Part shown: positions 54,001 through 62,249 of the stretch, one piece after another
How positions within the stretch are numbered: the stretch's first letter is position 1
Layout: the number at the start of each line of letters is the position of its first letter
From: Sphingopyxis sp. UBA6723
GTDB lineage: Bacteria > Pseudomonadota > Alphaproteobacteria > Sphingomonadales > Sphingomonadaceae
Assembly: GCF_002454115.1 (NCBI RefSeq)
Contig: NZ_DKIH01000006.1
Coordinates: forward strand, 248,641-312,640
Length of the DNA stretch: 64,000 nt
Reading direction: 5' to 3'
Position numbers and translations under genes: made by a program
The notes under the pieces: generated by a model
What the model was told of the DNA's origin: nothing
Database searches by the model: none
The model's input: only the letters and a program-made list of their open reading frames with translations

Positions 54001-54285
54001 GAACCGGAACCGGCAGCACCGCCGCAGGCCGAAGTACAAGCGCTGTTCGCCGGGCTCGATGCTCCGCATAGCCATCTTCTTATGGCGCTCATCGAGACGC
54101 CCCTTGAAGCCGATGCCTTTGCCTCGCTCTGTAAGCGCGAGAAGCTCCTTCCCGGCGGTGCGATTGAGACGATCAACGATTGGGCGTTCGATATCCTCGA
54201 CGAGGTCGCGATCGAAGATGAGGACATCTACTGCCTGCAGCCACATATTCTAGCCATCCTCAAAGGAATGATCCAAAAGCCATGA
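51025..54285 (+). CDS. DUF805-TerB_N-TerB-TerB_C membrane-anchored protein (SngA-like)
   Basis: A 1086-residue multi-domain protein from the ATG at 51025 (MAKLLRPLWRYADFQGRSDR); an in-frame ATG at 50950 is less likely. Residues 1-125 form a DUF805 membrane domain with about four helices. A linker then carries three copies of a 30-residue module (DGRFVAGGFSF, DGRYASGGLSY, DGRFACAGYIF, each followed by QAR and AE; nt about 51540, 51745, 51990). TerB_N covers about 52270-52720 (FDAELLYFGAPTKQEGRHRA, SLGYWPHYSEIQPGARRAYI), a TerB helical bundle about 53490-53850, and TerB_C the end. TerB proteins bind metals and appear in stress and phage defence operons. With the next two genes it matches the domain set of Shango. 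The repeats are unfamiliar to me. Confidence 0.82.
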   Translation: MAKLLRPLWRYADFQGRSDRSEFWLFFSLSALVFVLTVFGSLFDAQIGNAVDPAADAPRAVLAYLLWWLATAVPWFALQVRRFRDIGLTGWLALINGVAYLALLIAPPIGLALFAVSLLLMVLPSKPVARHSDTVNEDSLDRGRRRLPFPQKEAAQGAPDAPCATAPLTGTEVEARSDGRFVAGGFSFMTERQARDFAEQQRSPLRPLPSHARLADRVSAERPVSEPAGDTSDPDVKRTADGRYASGGLSYSSFEQARSEAERRRKPAFPAGAPRPSTLPPVSLPSMTEVVPIEPTVVAEPDSPASTPAPPFPGWPEVHETDDGRFACAGYIFTTFDQARHYAERRHGAATPSIRPPEPIPTQQPERAIHAAAVARESEQPAMGFHSALSSLFSSKTAAETGRPRTSAGRNAAPERWIAKATTVTVGDIDFDAELLYFGAPTKQEGRHRALVDPALPLGAWSDRNGSSLGYWPHYSEIQPGARRAYIEWLAGGRRDPATPLGYVFLYFYGLERRLIKAKAADESDTILCELDALMSVYGGHHSFAGYARSLMDAAQVLHGSAPDSLTASIDPRYGWEIPMPVRLYLGEKVANGEPIGPEDALCWTLAHPQIWPRTAAKRCFDDFKALWHHEYEARFPGGIKVAKPKTRLNYQYRSASSEFNAIESLDHLPDIAAISAPVAKFEQLLNDCTDALDPLSRFLGRHPAEKGSVLAAALAPIPVRSRDPSGPYAQVRSQLGERIAGTGFAPVKLAEILDLLLGPGAHEAKEKRQNYQKRLGDILDAMDVGFEPDKRFGPAPTLDEDMTLCLFAAAPGAPAAGSGRYDVARTMVEIAVLAAQADNLVVEAELESIVRDLAALNELTPAERTRLEAHMHALVHNPPKLRAATKRVADLTPADKEMVLQSVINAVLADQRVTPTEVRFLEGLYKLLGKPQDEVYSRLHSGPGTPSPAPDKAAARVSRDIDGDKLARIREETAAVSTMLASIFREEEPETEPEPAAPPQAEVQALFAGLDAPHSHLLMALIETPLEADAFASLCKREKLLPGGAIETINDWAFDILDEVAIEDEDIYCLQPHILAILKGMIQKP

Positions 54286-55586
54286 CTCAGCCCGCACAGG
54301 TGAAGCCCCGCGAACGCGACACCATCGTCCAGGCGCTGGCCGCCGGCGTCGTTCCGCGCGTCGGCCTCCAGCATATCCAGGTCGGCCGCGCGATCGAGGT
54401 CGGCGCGCTCGTCAAGGACATCGACCGGATCGCCGACGGCGGCTCGTCGGTGCGGTTCATCATCGGCGAATATGGCGCGGGCAAGACCTTCTTCCTGAGC
54501 CTCGTCCGGCTGATCGCGCTCGAGCGGCGATGCGTTACTATTCACGCCGACCTCGCCCCCGACCGCCGCATCCATGCGACGGGCGGGCAGGCCCGCGGTC
54601 TTTATGCCGAGGCGGTGCGGCACATGGCAACCCGGACCAAAGCCGATGGCGGCGCGCTGTCAAGTGTCGTCGAACGCTTCATCAGCGAATGCGTCAAGGA
54701 GGCCGAGACCGGAGGCGGGACGGTCGAGCAAGCCATCCACACGCGCCTCGGCGAGATCCAGGACCTTGTTGGAGGCCATGATTTCGCGCAGGTCCTCAAA
54801 TGCTATTGGCGCGGGAGCGAAGCCGGTGACGACGCCCTCAAGGCGGCAGCGCTGCGTTGGCTGCGCGCCGAATATCCGACAAAGACCGAGGCGCGGCAGG
54901 CGCTCGGGGTGCGCTCGATCATCGACGACGCCGATGTCTATGACAGCCTGAAACTTCTCGCGAAATTCGTGCGGCTGGCGGGCTATTCGGGTCTTGTCGT
55001 CGTGTTCGACGAGATGGTGAACATCTACAAGCTGCAAAGCGCTCAGGCCCGCAACCAGAATTTCGAGCAGATCCTGCGGATCGTCAACGACATGCTGCAG
55101 GGCAGCTCGGAAGGTCTCGGCTTCATCTTCGGCGGCACTCCCGAATTTCTGATGGACAGCCGGCGCGGGCTTTACAGCTATGAAGCGCTCCAGTCGCGGC
55201 TCGCCGAAAATCAGTTTGCGGCGCAGGGCCTCGTCGACATGACGGGGCCCGTTATCCGGCTCCAGAATCTGTCCCCCGAGGATTTCCTCGTGCTGCTCGG
55301 CAATATCCGGTCGGTCTTCGCGCTTGGCGATGTTTCACAATATCTCGTTCCCGATGCGGCGCTCGCTGCCTTCATGGAGCATTGCAACAAGCGGATCGGC
55401 GAGGCGTATTTCCGGACCCCGCGCAACACGATCAAGGCGTTCGTGCAGTTTCTGGCCGTTCTCGAACAGAATCCGGGCGCTGAATGGACGCAGCTTCTTG
55501 GTGCGATCGCGCTCGAGCAGGACGATGGAGCAGCCGAAGAGGCTATCGCGGCTGAAGACGACGGCCTTGCCGACTTCACTCTCTGA
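54282..55586 (+). CDS. DUF2791-type P-loop ATPase (SngB/BrxD-like)
   Basis: A 434-residue ATPase overlapping the TerB gene by four bases (ATGA). Walker A is IIGEYGAGKTFFLSLVRL and Walker B LVVVFDEMVNIYK, followed by GLGFIFGGTPEFLMDSRRGL, characteristic of the DUF2791 family. Related proteins are BrxD in type 2 BREX and SngB in Shango, where they pair with an Lhr-like helicase, as here. The protein probably loads or regulates the helicase. The C-terminus is acidic and overlaps the helicase reading frame. Confidence 0.85.
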   Translation: MTQPAQVKPRERDTIVQALAAGVVPRVGLQHIQVGRAIEVGALVKDIDRIADGGSSVRFIIGEYGAGKTFFLSLVRLIALERRCVTIHADLAPDRRIHATGGQARGLYAEAVRHMATRTKADGGALSSVVERFISECVKEAETGGGTVEQAIHTRLGEIQDLVGGHDFAQVLKCYWRGSEAGDDALKAAALRWLRAEYPTKTEARQALGVRSIIDDADVYDSLKLLAKFVRLAGYSGLVVVFDEMVNIYKLQSAQARNQNFEQILRIVNDMLQGSSEGLGFIFGGTPEFLMDSRRGLYSYEALQSRLAENQFAAQGLVDMTGPVIRLQNLSPEDFLVLLGNIRSVFALGDVSQYLVPDAALAAFMEHCNKRIGEAYFRTPRNTIKAFVQFLAVLEQNPGAEWTQLLGAIALEQDDGAAEEAIAAEDDGLADFTL

Positions 55587-57777
55587 CCATGCCGCAGCGT
55601 TCGACCGACTGCATCCGCAGGTCCAGCGCTGGGTGCGTGCGCAGGGCTGGTCGCAGCTGCGCGAAGTCCAGACGCGCGCTATCACGGCCATTGGGGGTCA
55701 CCGCCGCGACGTCCTCATCGCGGCGACGACTGCCGCTGGAAAGACGGAGGCGGCCTTCCTGCCGCTTCTCGGCGCGGCCGCTGCACGGCAGGATCGCGGG
55801 GTCGCAATCCTCTATGTCGCGCCGCTGAAAGCCCTCATCAACGACCAGCATAAAAGGCTGGAAGGCCTCTGCGCGGATCTCGAAATCGGGCTGACGCGCT
55901 GGCATGGCGACGCCCCCCAAGGCCCGAAGACGCGGCTACTGAAGTCACCTGAGGGTGTTGTGCTCATCACGCCTGAATCTATCGAGGCGATGTTCGTGCG
56001 ACGACCCGCGAGCGTCGAGGCCCTGTTTGGGCGGCTCGACGCGATTGTGATCGACGAACTCCATGCGTTTCTTCAGGGCCCGCGCGGGCTGCATCTGTGG
56101 AGCCTGTTGCATCGGATCGACGCCATTTCGCATAGCCGCGCGCGCCGCATCGGCCTGTCGGCAACGCTTGGAGACAAACAGCATGCGGCCGAGTGGCTCG
56201 CCGGCGAGGGCCCGCAACCCGAGATTATCGCGGTCGACGGCGGCGGCGCACCGCTAAAGCTCCAGGTGCGTGCCGTCGTCGAGCCGCCCGAGACCAGCCC
56301 GCCAACAGCAGACCTTGAGGCTCGCAGTGCGCTAGCCGAGATCGCGCGTCACGCGCACGAGATCCTGCGCGGCAAGAACAACCTGTTCTTTGCCGGCTCG
56401 CGCGCCAATGTCGAAGCACTCGCCGACCGCCTCAGGACCTTGTCCGAAGACGGCGGCGTGCCAAACGAGTTTTTCCCGCACCATGGAAGCCTTGCCAAGG
56501 AATTGCGCGAAGAGGTTGAGGCGCGCCTCAAGGAGGATCGCCTCCCCACCACTGCCGTTGCCACGACGACGCTTGAACTCGGCATCGATATCGGGTCGGT
56601 CCACAGCGTTGCCCAGCTCGGGGCACCGCGCTCGCTCGCTTCGCTGCGTCAACGGCTTGGCCGGTCCGGGCGGCGGGAAGGCAGCGCCGCCATTTTCCGG
56701 GGTTATATCCGCGAGCCCTATCTGGCAGCCGACGCCGATCCGCTCGATCGGCTCCATCTTCCGGTCGCGCAATCGGTCGCGGCGTTGCATTTGCTTGCCG
56801 AGCGCTTCGTGGAGCCGCCGTCGGGCGACCCTGCCCTGCTCTCCGTCACCGTCCACCAGCTCCTGTCGCGCATTGCAGAGCGCGGCGCGCAGCGCGCCGA
56901 TCAACTCTACAGGGCGATCGGCCGCGACGGACCGTTCGCGGCGATCGAACCCGGCGATTTCGCGGATTTGCTGCGCGGGCTTGGCGGCGGCGAAGAGCCG
57001 ATGCTCGAACAGGCGCCCGACGGGTCGTTGATGCTCGGGCCACTTGGCGAACGGCTCACCGCCTCGCGCGACTTTTACGCCAACTTCAAAACGGACGAAG
57101 AGTGGCGCCTCGTCAATCAGGGCCGGGCGCTTGGCACGCTGCCGATCGTCAATGCGCTCGCCGTCGGAAGCATCCTGTCCTTCGCCGGGCGCCGGTGGCG
57201 CGCGGTCGCGATCGACGACCCAGCGAAAGTCGTCGAGGTCGTCGCGCATCGCGCGGGGCGGATCCCCAAATTCGATCGCGTGTCGGGGGAACCGATCCAC
57301 GATCGGCTCGCGGGTGCGATCCGCGACGCCCTCGTCGCATCCGACATGCCAGCCTATCTCGACCCCGTCGCTGCCCAGTTGCTCGCGGAAGGGCGCGACA
57401 TGTTCGCAGCCCTCGACCTCGCGAGAACGCCGCTGATCGCGGCCGGCAAGGATACGCATCTCATGACCTGGCGTGGCAGCGTCGCCAACGGCCTGTTCGC
57501 CGTGCTGCTCGGATCGGTCGGATTCGAATGCGAAACGTTCGACGTCGGGGTGACGCTCCTCGGCACGCCTTCAGACGAGGCGGCCCATGTGCTCGGGGCG
57601 CTCGACGGTTGCCCGCCGATCGAGACCCTTGGCCGGTTCGTCTCCAATCTCGCCCATGAAAAATATGACGATTATATCCCGGAGGATCTGCTCCGCCGCT
57701 TCTGGGTCAAGCGCCATGCGCATCTCGAAACCGACGTAGCCGACATGATCCGCCGCATCGCGCTGGCGCTGTCATGA
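55525..57777 (+). CDS. Lhr-like SF2 DEAD/DEAH helicase (SngC/BrxHI-like)
   Basis: A roughly 750-residue helicase. The start may be the ATG at 55525 (62-base overlap with the ATPase gene) or a TTG at 55567 (20-base overlap). Motifs: Q-like REVQTRAI, I ATTAAGKTEAAFLP, Ia YVAPLKALINDQ, II IDELHAF, III LSATLGD, V TTTLELGIDIGSV, VI RQRLGRSGRREG. It resembles Lhr core helicases but lacks the long C-terminal extension. Lhr-type helicases pair with DUF2791 ATPases in Shango and type 2 BREX. Substrate DNA is unknown. Confidence 0.87.
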   Translation: MEQPKRLSRLKTTALPTSLSDHAAAFDRLHPQVQRWVRAQGWSQLREVQTRAITAIGGHRRDVLIAATTAAGKTEAAFLPLLGAAAARQDRGVAILYVAPLKALINDQHKRLEGLCADLEIGLTRWHGDAPQGPKTRLLKSPEGVVLITPESIEAMFVRRPASVEALFGRLDAIVIDELHAFLQGPRGLHLWSLLHRIDAISHSRARRIGLSATLGDKQHAAEWLAGEGPQPEIIAVDGGGAPLKLQVRAVVEPPETSPPTADLEARSALAEIARHAHEILRGKNNLFFAGSRANVEALADRLRTLSEDGGVPNEFFPHHGSLAKELREEVEARLKEDRLPTTAVATTTLELGIDIGSVHSVAQLGAPRSLASLRQRLGRSGRREGSAAIFRGYIREPYLAADADPLDRLHLPVAQSVAALHLLAERFVEPPSGDPALLSVTVHQLLSRIAERGAQRADQLYRAIGRDGPFAAIEPGDFADLLRGLGGGEEPMLEQAPDGSLMLGPLGERLTASRDFYANFKTDEEWRLVNQGRALGTLPIVNALAVGSILSFAGRRWRAVAIDDPAKVVEVVAHRAGRIPKFDRVSGEPIHDRLAGAIRDALVASDMPAYLDPVAAQLLAEGRDMFAALDLARTPLIAAGKDTHLMTWRGSVANGLFAVLLGSVGFECETFDVGVTLLGTPSDEAAHVLGALDGCPPIETLGRFVSNLAHEKYDDYIPEDLLRRFWVKRHAHLETDVADMIRRIALALS

Positions 57778-57824
57778 GCATCGCCCCATCATTTGCCCTT
57801 ATGTAACAAAGGACAGAGGTTCAT

Positions 57825-58601
57825 ATGCTTCAGATACTCGAACTGGTTCGCGAGAGATTCGGCGCAAGCGTTCCGCACGCGCCGTCGCCGCAAGGCTTTG
57901 CGCCCCGCCTGCCGCATGAAGATTCCGATGAAGCACCCGCCGATTTTGCGGCAATGCGCGAACTCGCAGGCGACAGCGTCAATGGCCTGACGATCATCAT
58001 CGCCTATCGCGACGCGAAGGGAGCCGCGTCGCTGCGACAGGTCAGCTGCATCCGCATCGAAACCGGCCAGGGCAAGCGCTATCTGCGGGCCTTTTGCCAT
58101 CATCGCCGCGCGCAGCGTGTCTTTTTGATGACGCGCATCGATGCCGTCCACGACGCAGAGACGGGCGAGGAACTGGCCGGCGGCACCGACTATTTTGCGC
58201 CGTTCGCCGACGACCGGATTTCGGCGAGCCCGCTCGGCTGGGGCCTGTCGCCGGTGCAGCGTGCCGACCTCGGCGCCGGCCTGACCGCCCTCATTTTCCT
58301 GTCGCGATGCGACGGGCATGTCGACGCCGCCGAGAATGACGAGATCGATACCTTCACCGCGTCCTGGTGGATCCGTGCCGAAATCCACGCGCCATTTCCC
58401 GAGGCCGACATTTCGGCTCATATCCGGCGCATGGCGCCGGACGTCGAGGCCTTCGTCCTCGCGGCGCAGCGCATCCGCGCCTCGGCTGCGCTGCGGCCGA
58501 TCGTGGCGGGCTATGCGAAGCGGGTGATCGAGGCCGACGGCCGGATTGCGCCCGAAGAACATCATTGGATCGCGCGCTATATCGACTGGATGACGAACTA
58601 G
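57825..58601 (+). CDS. WYL-like/TerB fusion protein
   Basis: A 258-residue protein with two parts. Residues 50-105 resemble a WYL domain (GLTIIIAYRDAKGAASLRQV, ETGQGKRYLRAFCHHRRAQR, FLMTRIDAV), which in other proteins senses ligands, often nucleic-acid derived. Residues 145-258 form a TerB-like helical bundle (LIFLSRCDGHVDAAENDEID, KRVIEADGRIAPEEHHWIAR) with two acidic DG motifs that could bind metal. No HTH is present. It follows the helicase gene after 47 bases and is probably the sensor or adapter of the module. Confidence 0.78.
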   Translation: MLQILELVRERFGASVPHAPSPQGFAPRLPHEDSDEAPADFAAMRELAGDSVNGLTIIIAYRDAKGAASLRQVSCIRIETGQGKRYLRAFCHHRRAQRVFLMTRIDAVHDAETGEELAGGTDYFAPFADDRISASPLGWGLSPVQRADLGAGLTALIFLSRCDGHVDAAENDEIDTFTASWWIRAEIHAPFPEADISAHIRRMAPDVEAFVLAAQRIRASAALRPIVAGYAKRVIEADGRIAPEEHHWIARYIDWMTN

Positions 58602-58691
58602 AAATTCATCGGTCCGCCTTCACAAGGAGCGACCGCGCGTCGCAAAGCGCCTTCGCCCCTCTAACACCGGAAACGAAACTAAGTCGCCGAG

Positions 58692-61600
58692 ATGTCTTTC
58701 AAGAACCGTCCCTATGCTCAGTCCGGCATCGCCGAACTCGAAACGCTCGCCGGCAAGGATGCGACCACCGACGCGCTTATTCTCGCCGAACTGCGTCACC
58801 GCAATACAGCGCGCGCCGTTCGGTTGCGCGACCAACTGACCGCGGCCCAAAAAACGCCAAAGGCCCGCGCGACGAAGATTACCCAGCCGTTGCCGAAGCC
58901 TGCGCCAGCCCCGGGGACGCTCCGCCCGCAGACAAGGCAGGCGGCGCGCGCCAGCGTCCGCCCTGATGCCCCGATGCCGGCTGCGGCGGCACCGCCCATC
59001 GTGCCCCTGCCCGAGCGAGCCGACCAGTCGAACCGGCCGGTCGACATATTGGAGGCCTGGACCGCGCTCGAAGTTCTTTCTCCGACCACCTACCGGCGCC
59101 CCGCCGATCTTGCAGGCGACATCAAGAGAATCGCGCGCCTTGATCGCGGCCTTCCATGGGAGGGCGGGGCAAAAGGTCCGCCTGGAAAGCGGCTCTATTA
59201 CCAGATCGTTCTCGGATCGATCGACATGGCGGGCGCGATAGACCACCTGCTCCAGCGCTTCGGCGATGGGCGTGCCGAGCGCCCGCAGGCTCGAGGCGAA
59301 ACGCCGCTCGCGGTCGTCATCGTCGATCGTGACGGCCGACCGATCTACGAGGCTTGCGCCACATTGTCGAGTTTCGGCTGGGGATTGCCTGTCATCTTGC
59401 GCGAAGGTCCGGCCGCGCTTGCACGATGGCCGGTCGAGGAGGAGCGCATTCGCGAAACCCTGCACAAGCGCCTGTGCCGGGAAGGCGCCGACGGAAAACC
59501 CCTTCCGCTCGACGAAAGAGCCATCCGCGCCGCCTATGAATGGCTGACGGCCGAATATGCCATCGACCCGGCACTTCTTCGTCCGCCAAGCTTCGCGGTC
59601 CGCAGCCTCGTCCCGTTCAAGTCAAATGACCCGCCCGATGCGCTGCTCCTCAACAGCTTTTTTCTGAAAGACCTCGGGGCAGCGAGCAAGCTGTGCGCCG
59701 GCCGTGATGCACCCGAATTGCTGCTGCGCTACCTCGGCGCAAAAGTTCCCGCAGAGCGGCGCGATCTCAAGCACGACACCGCTGCAATCGAACAGGCTGT
59801 TGCTCCTGCCTCCTTTCCAGCCGGGCGGTGGCCGGGGCCCGGCCGCCACCCGCTGGTCCTGATACAGCAGGCTGCGGTAAACCTCGCCGCCGCGACAGCG
59901 GCAGGTGAGATATTGGCCGTCAACGGCCCGCCGGGCACGGGAAAAACGACGCTGCTTCGCGATGTCGTCGCGGGTCTCGTGACGGAAAGAGCGAGCGTGA
60001 TGGCTGGATTTGCGGATCCTGAGCAGGCCTTCACGGCGTCAGGCGAAACGCTGAAGGCTGGTGCGGCGTGGATTCATCTCTACCGCCTCGATCCGCGCCT
60101 CAAGGGCTTCGAGATGCTCGTCGCCTCGTCGAACAACAAAGCGGTCGAAAATGTCAGCGGCGAGCTGCCCGCGAAAGGCGCCATCGCCACGGATTCAGAG
60201 ATGCGATATTTAGAACCCATTGCCCAAAAGATGGTCGGCGCGCCGAGTTGGGGGTTGATCGCCGCGGTTCTCGGCAATTCATCCAATCGTTATGCGTTCA
60301 AGGATGATTTCTGGTGGAACGCGGACAATGGTCTGTTCGCTTACCTGAAGGCGGTTGATGGCCGGGAAGTCGAGATCGACGAGCCCGGCAAGCCGTCACG
60401 ACCACCCCATATCGTCACCGCGCTCGATCCGCCGCGCAGCCGGCGCGAGGCACTTGGCAATTGGCGGCAGAAGCGCGAGCACTTCCGTCAGCTTGAAAAA
60501 CGCGTCAACGACACGCTCGCGCAAATCGAGCTTCTGCGCGTGCGCGGCATCCATCTCCCGCTTGTCGAGCAACGCTTCGAGGCAGCAGAAAAGCATGGCA
60601 CCGATCGGCCAGGCTGGTTCCACCGCCTCTTCGGCACTCGCCGGTATCGGGACTGGAAAACCGATCACGCTCCGCTTTCCTACGCGCTCGTCGAGGCGTG
60701 CCAGATCGCGTCGCAGGAAAAATTATGGCCGGAAGGCAAGTCTCTGAAACTCGGCCGCTCGCCCTGGCTCGGATTTGGCGCCACAAAACAGGCGGCCGCT
60801 TTTCGCCAGCGGCTCGCGCCGATGGCGACCGAATGGCGGCGCGACAAGCGAGCGCGTGCGGCCGATATCATCGACGAGGAGTTTTTCGAAAATGGCCACA
60901 CAATCGTTCAGAAAGCGGCGCCCTGGCTGACCGAGGCTGAGCATCGCGAACGCGATGCGTTGTTCGAAGCGGCAATGGATCTCCACCGGGCCTTCCTCGA
61001 TGCTGCGGCCAAACCGCTTCGCCACAATCTCGGCCTCGCGATGCAAGTCCTGGATGGAAAGGGTCTCGGTTCACCCGCGCGCGACGCGGTAATTCCGGAT
61101 ATCTGGTCGAGCCTGTTTCTCGTTGTGCCGGCGGTCTCGACGACTTTCGCCTCGGTCACCGCGATGCTCGGAAAGCTCCCGCCCCAATCGCTCGGCTGGC
61201 TTCTCATCGACGAGGCTGGTCAGGCGGCGCCTCAGCAAGCGGTCGGCGCGCTCCTGCGTGCGAACCATGCGATTGTGGTTGGCGATCCGATCCAGGTACC
61301 GCCAGTCGTGATGCTTCCCGATTGCCTTGTCGGCGCCATTTGTCGCAGTTTCGGGGTCGATGCCGAACGCTTCAGCGCGCCGGCCGCATCGGTCCAGACC
61401 CTCGCCGACGATGCCACCGCCTGGTTCGCCGAATTCCCGGCCGGCGCCGGCAGCCGGACGGTCGGGGTACCACTGCTCGTGCACCGCCGCTGCTCGGAAC
61501 CGATGTTCAAGATCGCCAACAGCGTCGCCTATGAAAATCTCATGGTGCAGGCGAAGGCCCCCCGCAATTCGGCGATTCGCGCTTGCCTTGGCCCGTCGCG

Positions 61601-62045
61601 CTGGATCGATGTCCAAGGTTCAGGACGCGACAAATGGTGTCCGGCGGAAGGCGACGAAGCGGTCCACCTGCTTGAGCAGATCATCGCGAAAGGCATTGCG
61701 CCCGACCTCTATGTTGTGACGCCCTTCGTGCAGGTCGCCGACGGGCTGCGCGCCGCGATTCGCGAGAGCGCCGCGCTCAATGCAGCCATCCCCGACATCG
61801 GCAGCTGGGTCTTTGAACGCGTCGGGACGATTCACACGGTGCAGGGCCGCGAGGCCGAAGCCGTGATCTTCGTGCTAGGCGCCCCCAATCCCGATCAAAC
61901 CGGCGCGCGCGGCTGGGCCGGGAAGCAGCCCAACCTCTTAAACGTCGCTGTAACTAGGGCGAAGGAGGCACTTTATGTCATCGGCAACCGCAACCTCTGG
62001 AGCACAGCCGGCGTGTTTGCGGTGCTTGACGCTCGTTTGGAATAA
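58692..62045 (+). CDS. Dna2/Nam7-like SF1 helicase/ATPase
   Basis: An 1117-residue protein with a proline/alanine-rich N-terminal linker (about residues 40-105), an uncharacterised region with a possible TerB-like or RNA-binding fold, and a split SF1 helicase core. Walker A is AVNGPPGTGKTTLLRDVVAG (about residue 415), Walker B LLIDEAGQAAPQQAVGALL (about 838), motif III VVGDPIQVPPVV, and motifs V/VI HTVQGREAEAVIFV and NVAVTRAKEALYVIGN near the end. A 400-residue insertion separates motifs I and II. No fused nuclease domain is recognised. It is the largest gene of the module after the TerB protein and lies 90 bases downstream of the WYL-TerB gene. Confidence 0.85.
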   Translation: MSFKNRPYAQSGIAELETLAGKDATTDALILAELRHRNTARAVRLRDQLTAAQKTPKARATKITQPLPKPAPAPGTLRPQTRQAARASVRPDAPMPAAAAPPIVPLPERADQSNRPVDILEAWTALEVLSPTTYRRPADLAGDIKRIARLDRGLPWEGGAKGPPGKRLYYQIVLGSIDMAGAIDHLLQRFGDGRAERPQARGETPLAVVIVDRDGRPIYEACATLSSFGWGLPVILREGPAALARWPVEEERIRETLHKRLCREGADGKPLPLDERAIRAAYEWLTAEYAIDPALLRPPSFAVRSLVPFKSNDPPDALLLNSFFLKDLGAASKLCAGRDAPELLLRYLGAKVPAERRDLKHDTAAIEQAVAPASFPAGRWPGPGRHPLVLIQQAAVNLAAATAAGEILAVNGPPGTGKTTLLRDVVAGLVTERASVMAGFADPEQAFTASGETLKAGAAWIHLYRLDPRLKGFEMLVASSNNKAVENVSGELPAKGAIATDSEMRYLEPIAQKMVGAPSWGLIAAVLGNSSNRYAFKDDFWWNADNGLFAYLKAVDGREVEIDEPGKPSRPPHIVTALDPPRSRREALGNWRQKREHFRQLEKRVNDTLAQIELLRVRGIHLPLVEQRFEAAEKHGTDRPGWFHRLFGTRRYRDWKTDHAPLSYALVEACQIASQEKLWPEGKSLKLGRSPWLGFGATKQAAAFRQRLAPMATEWRRDKRARAADIIDEEFFENGHTIVQKAAPWLTEAEHRERDALFEAAMDLHRAFLDAAAKPLRHNLGLAMQVLDGKGLGSPARDAVIPDIWSSLFLVVPAVSTTFASVTAMLGKLPPQSLGWLLIDEAGQAAPQQAVGALLRANHAIVVGDPIQVPPVVMLPDCLVGAICRSFGVDAERFSAPAASVQTLADDATAWFAEFPAGAGSRTVGVPLLVHRRCSEPMFKIANSVAYENLMVQAKAPRNSAIRACLGPSRWIDVQGSGRDKWCPAEGDEAVHLLEQIIAKGIAPDLYVVTPFVQVADGLRAAIRESAALNAAIPDIGSWVFERVGTIHTVQGREAEAVIFVLGAPNPDQTGARGWAGKQPNLLNVAVTRAKEALYVIGNRNLWSTAGVFAVLDARLE

Positions 62046-62249
62046 TGCCCTCTCTGCTCCGCCGCGGGATTTCGTATGTCCGGCGCGCAATTTGATCAGT
62101 TGCAAATTCCTACGGTCTGCTTAGCAAAAGGTCGAGTAGCTGCTGTTCAATAATGGTTCGAAATGGACTAACCGGCCAATCCCCACATTGATTTCTACTC
62201 TCGAATTTGCCGCACGGAACGTTATGTACGATTTGGGCGAGGGGAAATA

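Noticed and set aside
54282..57777. Type 2 BREX (brxD-brxHI pair)
   Set aside because: The ATPase-helicase pair resembles brxD-brxHI, but no pglX, pglZ, pglW or pglY gene is nearby, and the TerB protein next to it fits Shango better.
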